Positions 29,643-37,745 of a stretch of 63,329 bases of DNA are shown piece by piece. Position numbers and translations under genes: made by a program. How positions within the stretch are numbered: position 1 is the stretch's first letter; every line of letters starts with the position of its first letter. The DNA is from Candidatus Sumerlaeota bacterium (GTDB lineage: Bacteria > Sumerlaeota > Sumerlaeia > MWCT01 > JAUWMI01): assembly GCA_030613245.1 (NCBI GenBank), contig JAUWMI010000025.1:1-63329 (forward strand), written 5' to 3'. A model generated the notes under the pieces. It was given only the letters and a program-made list of their open reading frames with translations, was not told the DNA's origin and ran no database searches.

Positions 29643-32600
29643 ATGAGAAGAACGCAGGTTGTGCTAGCTGTATGGGCACTAATGTGTCTGGGGACGTTCG
29701 ACGCGTTGGCCGGCCCTGCTAGCCTTGTTTCCGTACCGGCCGGCAAGCAACACGCCATTGCTCACCATGGCGCGCGTTATCCGGAAGGTAAAATTGCGGT
29801 GAAATTTCGCGCTCAGACCAATAGCGCACGCATCCACGAGCTTAACTCATCGGTGGGCGCAAAAGTAAGAAAACGGTATCGCTTTTCCGATGCGTGCATT
29901 CTCGAGCTCCCACCCGGGCTCTCCGTTATGCAGGCCCTTAAGATCTACCGCGCTGATCCGCGGGTCGAATATGCAGAGCCGCTTTTCTATCGCTATTTCT
30001 ACGGCACCAAACGTTCGCCCCAGGCCAATTTTCTCCCCAACGATCCGCGCTTCCCCCAGCAATGGTACCATCACAATACCGGGCAGCAAGGGTCTGGAAC
30101 GTTTATGGACCCGAGGATTGCCGGACTTCCAGGGGCCGACATTAATTCGATTTCCGCCTGGGACATTCTCACCACAAGCTCCGGTGCGGTGATCGCTTAC
30201 ATTGACTCGGGATTCGACTATACAAATCCCGAGCTGATTGACAGTTTGTGGGTCAATACGAATGAAATTCCCGATAACGAGATTGATGATGATCAGAATG
30301 GCTACGTGGATGACGTGATTGGATGGGACTTTGTGGGCGACTGGCTCGGTCCGGGCGGAACCTCCTTAAACCCTGACAACGACCCCCTGGATCAGGATGG
30401 CCACGGGAGTTTTGGCATCGGATGCGTTGCGGCGCAAGGAAACAATCTCGTGGGAATTGCTGGAGTGAGCTGGCGTGGGAATATCATGGCACTGAAAGTA
30501 AGCGATAATGAAGCCACAATAGCGGATGAGGCGATCTTTGAAGCGTACGACTACGCCATTGCTAACGGAGCTGCCATTATTAATACCTCTTTCGGAGGCC
30601 CAGACTATCTTCAAACCGAGTACGATCTCCTCAGCGCCGCGAATGACGCCGGCATACTGGTCGTTTCGGCAGCAGGCAATGATGCGCAAAATAGCGACAG
30701 GATCCCTGCATACCCCGCTAATTACGACCTGCCTAACATTATTGCCATTGCCGCAACTGCGCGCGATGATACGCTGGCCAGCTTCAGCAACTTTGGCCGC
30801 ACGTCGGTGGACATTGGCGCTCCAGGCCAAGGAATCTTATCCACGCTCCTGAACTACGATCCGAATCCACAGTATTCGCAAAATACCGTTGACTTTGCGC
30901 AGCCCCGCTATGACGACGATGGGAATGGTATTGCAGAATACGGGTTTCTGGCGGGTACATCCTTTTCAGCGCCATTGGTTTCGGCCTGCGCCGCACTGGT
31001 GAAAACGCAATTCCCAGAACTTTCGCACCTGGAGATTAAAGATCGTATTTTGCGCGCTGCAAATCCCGTGCCGGATTTGAGGCCTTCGAGCGTAGTCACG
31101 GGAAGCCGGCTGAATGTTGGCCAGGCCGTCTCTTCGGCCTTGTTCATCCAGCGCACAGAGCCATCTGCTATCACGGTTGGGCAGCAGCAAGTCGCGCTCG
31201 ATCTCTTTGGAGTAAACTTTCAACCCGGCGCTGATGTGACAATCTCCGGCAGCGGAGTAACTCTTGATGAACCGCCCCGGTTTGTTGACCCGACAAACTT
31301 TGAGCTGATACTCTCTGTAGCTCCGTGGGCAGAACGCAGCCTGCGCACAATTACCATGACCAATCCAGACGATTCATCAGCTACACGAGAAGAGTGTCTC
31401 TATATCCGGCCAGAACCCGTTGAACTCCTCGACATTGCGATGCTGCGGATTCCTGATTTCAATCCTTTGGGAGTCAGGCGGTCGCTCGAGCTGCCTGTGG
31501 ATCTCCATATTGACGACATTGAGGTAAGTCTCAACATTATGCATGAGTGGATTGGCGACCTGAAGGTTCTCTTGATTGCACCGGACGACACCCGGGTGTT
31601 CCTGGTGGAGCAGCCAGGAAATGGATTGGATTTTTCACAAGATATCGTTACTACGTTTCCCACGGTCCTGCGTCCTGCCCAGAATCTCGACGTCTTGAAA
31701 GGAAAGAATGCAAAAGGAACGTGGACACTCATCGTCTCTGATGTTCAGCAAGTGGACATCGGAACGCTGAATTCATGGATGCTGAGATTCTATGACAACT
31801 CGCTGCTGGAATTTCAGTTTGATGACAGTAGCACGAAAGGATGGACATTCTCCGGGCCTGTGCTTCCTTTTGCCCCGCCGACAGCTTTCCTGCAAGGTGG
31901 CCTCGCCTTGCAATCATCCAGCAATACAAATACATTTGGCTTCTGGATGTCTCCGCCCGATTCGCTACCACTCCTGTCAGACTTTCTCTATCGCGCCACA
32001 TTCAGCATAGCGACAGACGAACCAGACCCGAGCAAGGTTCCTTCCGTGCGACTGCGTGCTTTCAGTCAAAAAGCCGAACTGTGCTACAGCCTCTGCATTG
32101 ATAGCAACAGTGAAGGCGAGTATTCACCAATTCCTGAAGGAAAAGCCTATCCGCTTTACTTCGAGCTACAATCCGCCTTGAGCACTTTTGAGGAGTCAGG
32201 CGACGATTTTGCATTTGCAGTTGACCTGCTAAACTTCAATCCTGCTGATGCCGCCGATGCTACAGTGATATGTCAGGGCCTGACCATAGATAGAATCCCC
32301 CTTGATTCCCTGTCAACACGTTCCCTCGTAGCCGAGTACACATTTGACACTGACGCCGACGGATGGGCACCTATCATCGCTGAACAATTTTTTACTCCGC
32401 CGGTCTTCAGCGTAGCCGATGGGGCTCTTCTTCTCACGGCAACCACAACGACTGACACATTCGGCGGATGGGGCAGTCCTCCTATTACTCCTCTCGACGC
32501 TGCGCAGCTCTATTGCCTGACGTTCACTGTTGCCACCAACGTCACCGATCCAGTACGTGTGCCCTCCCTCAGGCTGAGGGCGCAGCATGAGCACTTCCAG

Positions 32601-32816
32601 ATGTGCAGTCTGCTGGAGATCATCAGCACACCCTGGGCCCAGAGCGTCCCAACTCCCACACCCCGCCTCTATCGTCTCTATTACACCTTGCCTGGTGGAA
32701 GTACGAGCGGCAATCTCATCGCGGCCTTTGACCTGCTGAACTTCGACCCGGCTGACGCACCGGACGGCTCTCTCCAGCTCCATCATCTCAAAATCGAGCG
32801 TCTGGATTTGCCTTGA
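29643..32816 (+). CDS. secreted subtilase (S8) with P-domain and two C-terminal modules
   Basis: 1057 residues from ATG 29643; GTG 29613 is an alternative. A signal peptide is followed by a fervidolysin-like propeptide (EGKIAVKFRA to RVEYAEPLF), then the S8 catalytic domain with Asp188 (IDSG), His254 (DGHGSFG), the AAGND oxyanion region and Ser440 (GTSFSAP). The His motif is DGHGSFGIG rather than the usual DGHGTHVAG. Next come an IPT/TIG-like stretch (about 500-585), a proprotein-convertase P-domain (about 590-720, from LLDIAMLRIPDF to VSDVQQVDIGTLNSW), and two copies of the roughly 160-residue module shared with two other secreted proteins here. An active extracellular protease is likely. 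Confidence 0.92.
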   Translation: MRRTQVVLAVWALMCLGTFDALAGPASLVSVPAGKQHAIAHHGARYPEGKIAVKFRAQTNSARIHELNSSVGAKVRKRYRFSDACILELPPGLSVMQALKIYRADPRVEYAEPLFYRYFYGTKRSPQANFLPNDPRFPQQWYHHNTGQQGSGTFMDPRIAGLPGADINSISAWDILTTSSGAVIAYIDSGFDYTNPELIDSLWVNTNEIPDNEIDDDQNGYVDDVIGWDFVGDWLGPGGTSLNPDNDPLDQDGHGSFGIGCVAAQGNNLVGIAGVSWRGNIMALKVSDNEATIADEAIFEAYDYAIANGAAIINTSFGGPDYLQTEYDLLSAANDAGILVVSAAGNDAQNSDRIPAYPANYDLPNIIAIAATARDDTLASFSNFGRTSVDIGAPGQGILSTLLNYDPNPQYSQNTVDFAQPRYDDDGNGIAEYGFLAGTSFSAPLVSACAALVKTQFPELSHLEIKDRILRAANPVPDLRPSSVVTGSRLNVGQAVSSALFIQRTEPSAITVGQQQVALDLFGVNFQPGADVTISGSGVTLDEPPRFVDPTNFELILSVAPWAERSLRTITMTNPDDSSATREECLYIRPEPVELLDIAMLRIPDFNPLGVRRSLELPVDLHIDDIEVSLNIMHEWIGDLKVLLIAPDDTRVFLVEQPGNGLDFSQDIVTTFPTVLRPAQNLDVLKGKNAKGTWTLIVSDVQQVDIGTLNSWMLRFYDNSLLEFQFDDSSTKGWTFSGPVLPFAPPTAFLQGGLALQSSSNTNTFGFWMSPPDSLPLLSDFLYRATFSIATDEPDPSKVPSVRLRAFSQKAELCYSLCIDSNSEGEYSPIPEGKAYPLYFELQSALSTFEESGDDFAFAVDLLNFNPADAADATVICQGLTIDRIPLDSLSTRSLVAEYTFDTDADGWAPIIAEQFFTPPVFSVADGALLLTATTTTDTFGGWGSPPITPLDAAQLYCLTFTVATNVTDPVRVPSLRLRAQHEHFQMCSLLEIISTPWAQSVPTPTPRLYRLYYTLPGGSTSGNLIAAFDLLNFDPADAPDGSLQLHHLKIERLDLP
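31804..32813 (+). other. novel C-terminal module, two copies in the subtilase
   Basis: Copy 1 (about 31804-32302) and copy 2 (about 32332-32813) share five anchors with the propeller and FN3/LTD proteins: a DxxxxGW start, SNTNTFGFWMSPP / TTTDTFGGWGSPP, VPSVRLR / VPSLRLR, DLLNFNPADA / DLLNFDPADA, and an end in LTIDRI / LKIERLDLP. Predicted all-beta. I do not recognise the family. Confidence 0.8.
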
Positions 32817-32910
32817 CATTGACTGTCAGAACTCCAGAAAATTATTCCTGGCTTCTCACCAGCAAACGCTAATCGTGCCTGTCTCTTTACATTTCACGAT
32901 TTGAGATGGG

Positions 32911-33120
32911 GTGAATCACATGCCAGGGTTCTGGTATGCAAGCTTCGTGTTTCTAGGCTTGTCGCTCTTAATTGGCCTGTTGATCTTCATGGTTCACAGA
33001 GAACGCAGCAAGGCCAGAAAGGGCAAGCACGGACACACCCGCCCGGGCTCTAAGGACATGTCCGGACAATCCAAAAGCCCGCTCGAAGAACTCGAAGACA
33101 AGTATGGCAAGAAGGGCTAA
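32911..33120 (+). CDS. small single-span membrane protein
   Basis: 69 residues from GTG 32911 or 66 from ATG 32920, with GATGGGG just upstream. One hydrophobic segment (SFVFLGLSLLIGLLIFMV) is followed by a basic, charged tail ending in LEELEDKYGKKG. Its stop overlaps that of the convergent GNAT gene by 3 bases. No family is recognised; the clean membrane-plus-charged-tail build makes a real gene likely. Confidence 0.55.
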   Translation: MNHMPGFWYASFVFLGLSLLIGLLIFMVHRERSKARKGKHGHTRPGSKDMSGQSKSPLEELEDKYGKKG

Positions 33121-33581
33121 ACTCTCGGCGGTCGACGGCCTTTAGAGGCAGCAGGCAATACTAGCACATAGGCTGAGGTTCCATCGGGATAATAATTAGT
33201 AATAACACGCCGGATCTTGAAGCCTGCTCTCAGGTGCAACATAAATGAGGGAACATTCGTCGTAGCTACCTGGGAGAAGATGGTTCGTACTCCTTTTCGG
33301 CGCATCCGATCAATTGCCTGGCCTAGCAATTCCTTTCCTAACCCTCTTCGTCTATATTCTGGGTGAACGTCAAGCGTGATAATCTCTCCGGTTTCGCTAT
33401 TGCACAGGACAAAGGCAATCATCCTCTTGTCATCCCATTTTCTTAGTAGACATGCTCCCTGTTGGCGCACAAAACGGCGCATCATGTCCAAGGTATAGTT
33501 CAACGGCGCTGGAAAGCATAGAGCATCCAGCTCATATAATTCCCGAATCTCCTTTTTGGTCAAGCGTAGCATGGGAAGCAA
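33117..33581 (-). CDS. GNAT-family N-acetyltransferase, RimI-like
   Basis: 154 residues. The acetyl-CoA binding motif is clear: ITLDVHPEYRRRGLGKELLG (motif A, RRRGLG) near residue 70-90, followed by SFMLHLRAGFKIRRVITNYY, the hydrophobic strand and tyrosine region typical of RimI and related N-terminal or small-molecule acetyltransferases. The substrate is unknown. Possible starts are ATG 33581 or ATG 33572. The gene is convergent with the small membrane protein. Confidence 0.88.
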   Translation of the reverse strand: MLPMLRLTKKEIRELYELDALCFPAPLNYTLDMMRRFVRQQGACLLRKWDDKRMIAFVLCNSETGEIITLDVHPEYRRRGLGKELLGQAIDRMRRKGVRTIFSQVATTNVPSFMLHLRAGFKIRRVITNYYPDGTSAYVLVLPAASKGRRPPRV

Positions 33582-33729
33582 CCCGAAGAAAATCCTTGCG
33601 TCAGTAATGCAGCCAAAGTATTCTTACAATAGCCCAGATATAGCGCGATAAACAACCCTCTTTTCTCACTATATTACATTCTAACGCACAATTGCAGCGA
33701 AGTTCAGAAGCTGAGCAGGTGCAAGCACA

Positions 33730-34848
33730 ATGGCCAAATGCCGGGTCTGTGGCAAAGAGAATGCCTTGATTTCAAAATTTCTCGGACTATGCAAGCGCTG
33801 TATTGCTGAGCGCTTTTCCAATGTCAGACGCCGCCTCAAAAACCTGCATCACACCACCCGAATAGCCTTCAACCTCCCATTGGAGCCCCCAAATACGCCG
33901 ACTGGTATCGTCTGCCAGCAATGCGTCAACCAGTGCCGCATGGGCAAGGGTGAGTCGGGATTTTGCAGCTTGAGAACGAACGAGCACGGCAAAATTGTTC
34001 AGAAAGCCGGCACCGAAAAGATTGGGTTTGCACAGTATTACTACGATCCTCTGCCGACCAACTGTGTGGCCAGCTGGGTTTGCCCCGAGGGCAAGGAAAT
34101 GGAGAGTGTGGAGGACCGTCTGATTGTGTCACCATGGCGGCGCGAGAAGAACCTGGCAGTCTTTTACGAATCCTGTACGTTTAACTGCCTATTCTGCCAG
34201 AACTGGCACTATCGTCAACGTCTCGAGAGTCCCACCCGGATCTCCGCAGCCGAATTAGCCGCTCAGGTTGACGACGAAACCAGCTGCATTTGCTACTTTG
34301 GTGGGGATCCTGCCTCTCAGATGGCCCATGCTCTGAAGACCTCAAAGCTCGCCATTGAGGCACGCAAGAGCAATCCGCCCCGCATTTGCTGGGAAACCAA
34401 CGGCAGTATGCGCCGCGATCTGCTAAAGTCTGCAGCAGAGCTGAGCCTGAAGAGCGGGGGCTGTGTGAAATTCGATCTCAAGGCATTTAACCGTGACCTG
34501 CATTGGGCGCTGACAGGCTGCTCAAATCACCAGACCCTGTCAAACTTTAAATGGCTCGCTGCCTTTGCCAAACGACGCAAGGAGCCTCCCCTTCTCATTG
34601 CCAGTACACTATTGGTGCCTGGCTATGTGGATGAACCGGAGATCGAGCAGCTCGCCCGATTCATCGCTTCTGTTAATCCTGAAATCCCCTACTCGCTCCT
34701 GGCATTTCGTCCCCAATTCTATCTGTCAGACCTGCCAACTACGTCCTTACAGCATGCGGAGACCGCGCGCGACATCTGTTTGCAGGCCGGCCTGCAGCAA
34801 GTCAACATTGGCAACAAGCATCTCCTCACCCCAAAAACATACTCATGA
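33730..34848 (+). CDS. radical SAM protein of the AmrS/PflA-like group
   Basis: 372 residues. Near residue 149 CTFNCLFC is the CxxxCxxC motif that binds the 4Fe-4S cluster for S-adenosylmethionine cleavage. The N-terminal region has two zinc-finger-like cysteine sets (CRVCG ... CKRC, and CQQCVNQC ... GFCSLR), a layout seen in AmmeMemoRadiSam-type and PflA-like activases. FGGDP and WETNG segments continue the barrel. The substrate is unknown. The next gene starts 13 bases later and a nitroreductase follows, suggesting a small redox operon. Its usual Memo and AMMECR1 partners are not in the window. Confidence 0.85.
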   Translation: MAKCRVCGKENALISKFLGLCKRCIAERFSNVRRRLKNLHHTTRIAFNLPLEPPNTPTGIVCQQCVNQCRMGKGESGFCSLRTNEHGKIVQKAGTEKIGFAQYYYDPLPTNCVASWVCPEGKEMESVEDRLIVSPWRREKNLAVFYESCTFNCLFCQNWHYRQRLESPTRISAAELAAQVDDETSCICYFGGDPASQMAHALKTSKLAIEARKSNPPRICWETNGSMRRDLLKSAAELSLKSGGCVKFDLKAFNRDLHWALTGCSNHQTLSNFKWLAAFAKRRKEPPLLIASTLLVPGYVDEPEIEQLARFIASVNPEIPYSLLAFRPQFYLSDLPTTSLQHAETARDICLQAGLQQVNIGNKHLLTPKTYS

Positions 34849-34861
34849 AAGGGCCCAACCC

Positions 34862-35200
34862 ATGATCGAGTCCTACTCATTCGGACAAATCTGTGTCAGA
34901 GGAACGACCTATCGCGCAGATCTCATCATTTTCCCTGGCCGCATTCTCAGCAACTGGTGGCGCAAAGAGGGCCATGAGCTCCACATGGATGATCTTGAGG
35001 AGGTGATGCGCGAGAAGCCGGAGGTGCTCATCATCGGCACTGGGCAGGCCGGCGTTATGACCGTGCCACCTGACGTTATGAAGAATCTGGAAAAGACTGG
35101 CATCAAGGTGATCGTCAAGAAAACACCTGAGGCATGCAAAACGTATAATCAGTTGCACGAAACGGACAAGGTAGCTGCGGCGCTGCACCTGACTTGCTGA
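34862..35200 (+). CDS. Mth938-like domain protein
   Basis: 112 residues, starting at ATG 34862; the same frame is open further upstream but there it overlaps the radical SAM gene. SYSFGQICVRGTTYRADLII then VLIIGTGQAGVMTVPPDV and VIVKKTPEACKTYNQL are characteristic of the Mth938/NDUFAF3/AAMDC family, a small alpha-beta fold of unclear biochemical function. It is 13 bases downstream of the radical SAM gene, so probably co-expressed. Confidence 0.85.
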   Translation: MIESYSFGQICVRGTTYRADLIIFPGRILSNWWRKEGHELHMDDLEEVMREKPEVLIIGTGQAGVMTVPPDVMKNLEKTGIKVIVKKTPEACKTYNQLHETDKVAAALHLTC

Positions 35201-35466
35201 TTGACATAATGGAGTAATCAACTGCGGGGCAGATAAATTTCGGCAATCCCGAGGTAATGGTGCGAGGCACCACAGTGGCACGTCTGGCCAGGCGCCCCCT
35301 TCTACTGTCAGCCGCTATTGCTTTAAGGGCATGAGAGAATTGGAAAGGCTTCTGGTAATGAGCAAACAGGCGTGAGCGCGGACGGTAGCAGTCTGCAGCG
35401 CATGAATGGGCCAAAACCGCAAAGACAAAAACACGCACAGGGTTATCCTGGAGGAGGACTTGACAA

Positions 35467-35985
35467 ATGGATCTGCTGCGCACGATAAAAGAACGGCGAA
35501 GTATTCGTGCGTTTCATCCGGAAAAAGAGATTCCGACGGCTGAGCTTGACCAACTGCTCGAGGCCGCAATCTGGGCCCCCAGTGCTGGAAACGTGCAGCC
35601 GTGGAAATTCTACGTCATCTCCGATCAGCGCCTTAAGGAGGCCCTGGTTCGCGCGGCCTATGGCCAGAGCTTCATTGCCGAGGCGCCAGTAGTTCTGGCT
35701 GTCTGCGTGGAGATCAACGAAGCTTCGATGAGCTATGGAACGCGCGGGGCCACGCTCTACTGCATCCAAGATACTGCTGCAGCGATTCAGAACATCTTGC
35801 TTTTAGCTCACGCGCTGGGGTTGGGCAGCTGCTGGGTAGGGGCCTTTGAAGAATCGGAGGCCGCCTCAGCACTGGGCTGTCCTCGTGGCCAACGTCCCAT
35901 TGCTATCATTCCGATCGGTTATCCTGCCGAGCAGGCTTCTGCGCCGCCACGAAAGGCGCTCAAGCACGTCGTCATTAGACGGTAA
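35467..35985 (+). CDS. nitroreductase-family flavoprotein
   Basis: 172 residues. ERRSIRAFHPEKEI at the start, APSAGNVQPWKFYV near residue 38-51, and GLGSCWVGAF near 118 are the FMN-binding signatures of the nitroreductase family, homodimeric NAD(P)H-dependent reductases. GGAGGAGG stands 6-13 bases before the ATG. The gene follows the radical SAM and Mth938 genes after 266 bases with no evident gene or terminator in between. The physiological substrate cannot be inferred. Confidence 0.92.
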   Translation: MDLLRTIKERRSIRAFHPEKEIPTAELDQLLEAAIWAPSAGNVQPWKFYVISDQRLKEALVRAAYGQSFIAEAPVVLAVCVEINEASMSYGTRGATLYCIQDTAAAIQNILLLAHALGLGSCWVGAFEESEAASALGCPRGQRPIAIIPIGYPAEQASAPPRKALKHVVIRR

Positions 35986-36028
35986 CCCAGAACGCCCTCA
36001 TACCCAAGTTGCCGGAAGAGACGGGCAG

Positions 36029-36853
36029 TCAGGGAAGATATGGTAACGGATTTATAGCAACGGAGTCTTTACGGATTTCAAAGTGGAGATGAGGAAGCTC
36101 CGACCGGCTGGCACGCCCGACAAGGGCAATGACATCGCCTTTTCTAACACGCTGGTTGATTTTCCTGGCCAAATTTTTCCGATTATTCGCATAGAGGGTA
36201 GCGAAACCGTCACCGTGATCTATAATAATTAAATTGCCATAACCCGGGATTATGTCGCCGCTATAAATGACCTGCCCATTGCGCGCAGCGACGATGGACG
36301 TTCCTTCGGGCGCGGCAATGTCTATCCCTTTGTGTATATCCGCTAAATCATCGCTAAACCAGCGTACAATGCGACCACGAACAGGATAGCCGAATCCATA
36401 CCTGCCTTTGGCTTTTCCAACCTGGCGCTTCAATGCGGGATTTCGCGAGGGAGCAACGGAGCGCTCCAAGCCATTTCCCTTTGACACAGATGCGCGCTGC
36501 GCCTTGCTCGACTCTGCCGAGGCCGTTCTGTAGGTATTCCTTTTCAGTGATGGCGGATAGATATTACGCGGAGGTATATAAAGGTAATGTCCAATGGGTA
36601 GTCGCTGGGGGTCCCGCACGCCATTCAGCTGCGCAAGGAGATTTACATCCCGCCCGTACCGCTTGGCAACGGCATACAGCGTTTCTCCCTCACGTATCTT
36701 GTGGTACCAGCCATTGCTATAATCGTACGACGTAAGAGAGCGCGCGGGGCCGTAAGCACAACTCAGGAGGGCGAAACACAGAAGCAAAATTCCAGCGAAA
36801 AGGCAGAACCGTACGCCTACAAGTACCTGGGTATCGCGTCTTCCCACTTTCAC
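36029..36853 (-). CDS. LysM-M23 lipoprotein, NlpD/EnvC-like
   Basis: 274 residues. The N-terminal hydrophobic segment ends in ALLSC, a lipobox. A LysM domain (YHKIREGETLYAVAKRYG to LYIPP, about 48-95) binds peptidoglycan. The M23 domain (about 150-270) has HKGIDIAAPEG (HxxxD) near residue 174 and HLHFE (HxH) near 256, so the zinc ligands of a lysostaphin-type endopeptidase appear complete, unlike the degenerate NlpD and EnvC activators. It may be an active cell-wall endopeptidase or an amidase activator. Confidence 0.92.
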   Translation of the reverse strand: MKVGRRDTQVLVGVRFCLFAGILLLCFALLSCAYGPARSLTSYDYSNGWYHKIREGETLYAVAKRYGRDVNLLAQLNGVRDPQRLPIGHYLYIPPRNIYPPSLKRNTYRTASAESSKAQRASVSKGNGLERSVAPSRNPALKRQVGKAKGRYGFGYPVRGRIVRWFSDDLADIHKGIDIAAPEGTSIVAARNGQVIYSGDIIPGYGNLIIIDHGDGFATLYANNRKNLARKINQRVRKGDVIALVGRASRSELPHLHFEIRKDSVAINPLPYLP

Positions 36854-37078
36854 GGCATTCCCCCCACATCTTACAGCATTCCACTATCCACGGTCACGCG
36901 TCAGCAGCTTCTCTGAGAGCTCCAGGGGATTCTGAGCCTCAGCGTCTTCAATCGCTATCGCACAGATTCGGATTCGCCGAGAAGACAGGTTAAAAAATCT
37001 GTTCTGTGACTTCCTAGCTTTCTACCCAATAAAAGTAGGAGAGAGAGAGGCAAGCTGTCAACCATTATCCAACAAGCC

Positions 37079-37125
37079 GTAGGGGCAGTTCATGACTTGT
37101 GCGCCTCAGGCGTAACTGCCCATAC
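37079..37125. repeat. 47-bp palindromic repeat, copy 2
   Basis: GTAGGGGCAGTT and AACTGCCCATAC arms with the same asymmetric middle as 22535-22581. It lies in the 398-base gap 36854-37251, which holds no gene that I can support. Confidence 0.85.
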
Positions 37126-37251
37126 TTTGGCACGTCAGACATGGGCCAGCCTGGGAACTGAAGGCCACAAATTGTTTCAAAGGCAAGGCTGTGCGAAAAT
37201 CGGGAAAATCGGGGAAACTTATGGCAACCAGGCGGCCTATCGCACAACCAC

Positions 37252-37745
37252 CTATGGAGAAACCGACACCTCCTCGATAGTTACGGATTCGAGGTATATC
37301 CAGGCATTGCCATCATCAGATGGGTCAAAGTTCAAGATGTCAAAGCTCAGTGTTACTATTCCCTCTGCGCCTGAGAATAATGGCGTGAACAATAGGTCAT
37401 AGGTACGAGGGGTATTTAGTGGTGCTCCTCCTCCATCGCCACCGCTAATGACTTCACGTGTTGCTGAACCATAGCCGTTTACCTGATTAGCTCTCAAACG
37501 GCACTGTGGAACCAATTCACCTGTTGATAGGCTACTTGCAAGAGAGAATTCGGCTTTATATGTCACTCCATTATGCACCGAAATTTCCGGACTATTCCAG
37601 AACCCAAAGCAGTAAGACGAACCTGACGGACTTAATCCGAGGTGTCCCCCTGAAGATGTCTGTGCTCCAGAATCAAAGGGAATAATTGTGCCGCTAAAAA
37701 TCCAACCGTCAGCCCCAGTATCAAAATTGAAGGTATATGGCGGTG
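37252..37745 (-). other. novel C-terminal module in the beta-propeller protein
   Basis: About 160 residues with the anchors FDTGADGWIFSG, SYCFGFWNSP, VPQCRLR, DILNFDPSDD and an end in VTIEEVSVSP. It follows a Pro-Thr linker at the extreme C-terminus, as expected of an independent domain. Confidence 0.8.

Noticed and set aside
34565-35200. Longer 211-residue version of the Mth938-like gene
   Set aside because: The frame runs back through the radical SAM gene, whose sequence is clearly coding in another frame. Homology begins only at ATG 34862.
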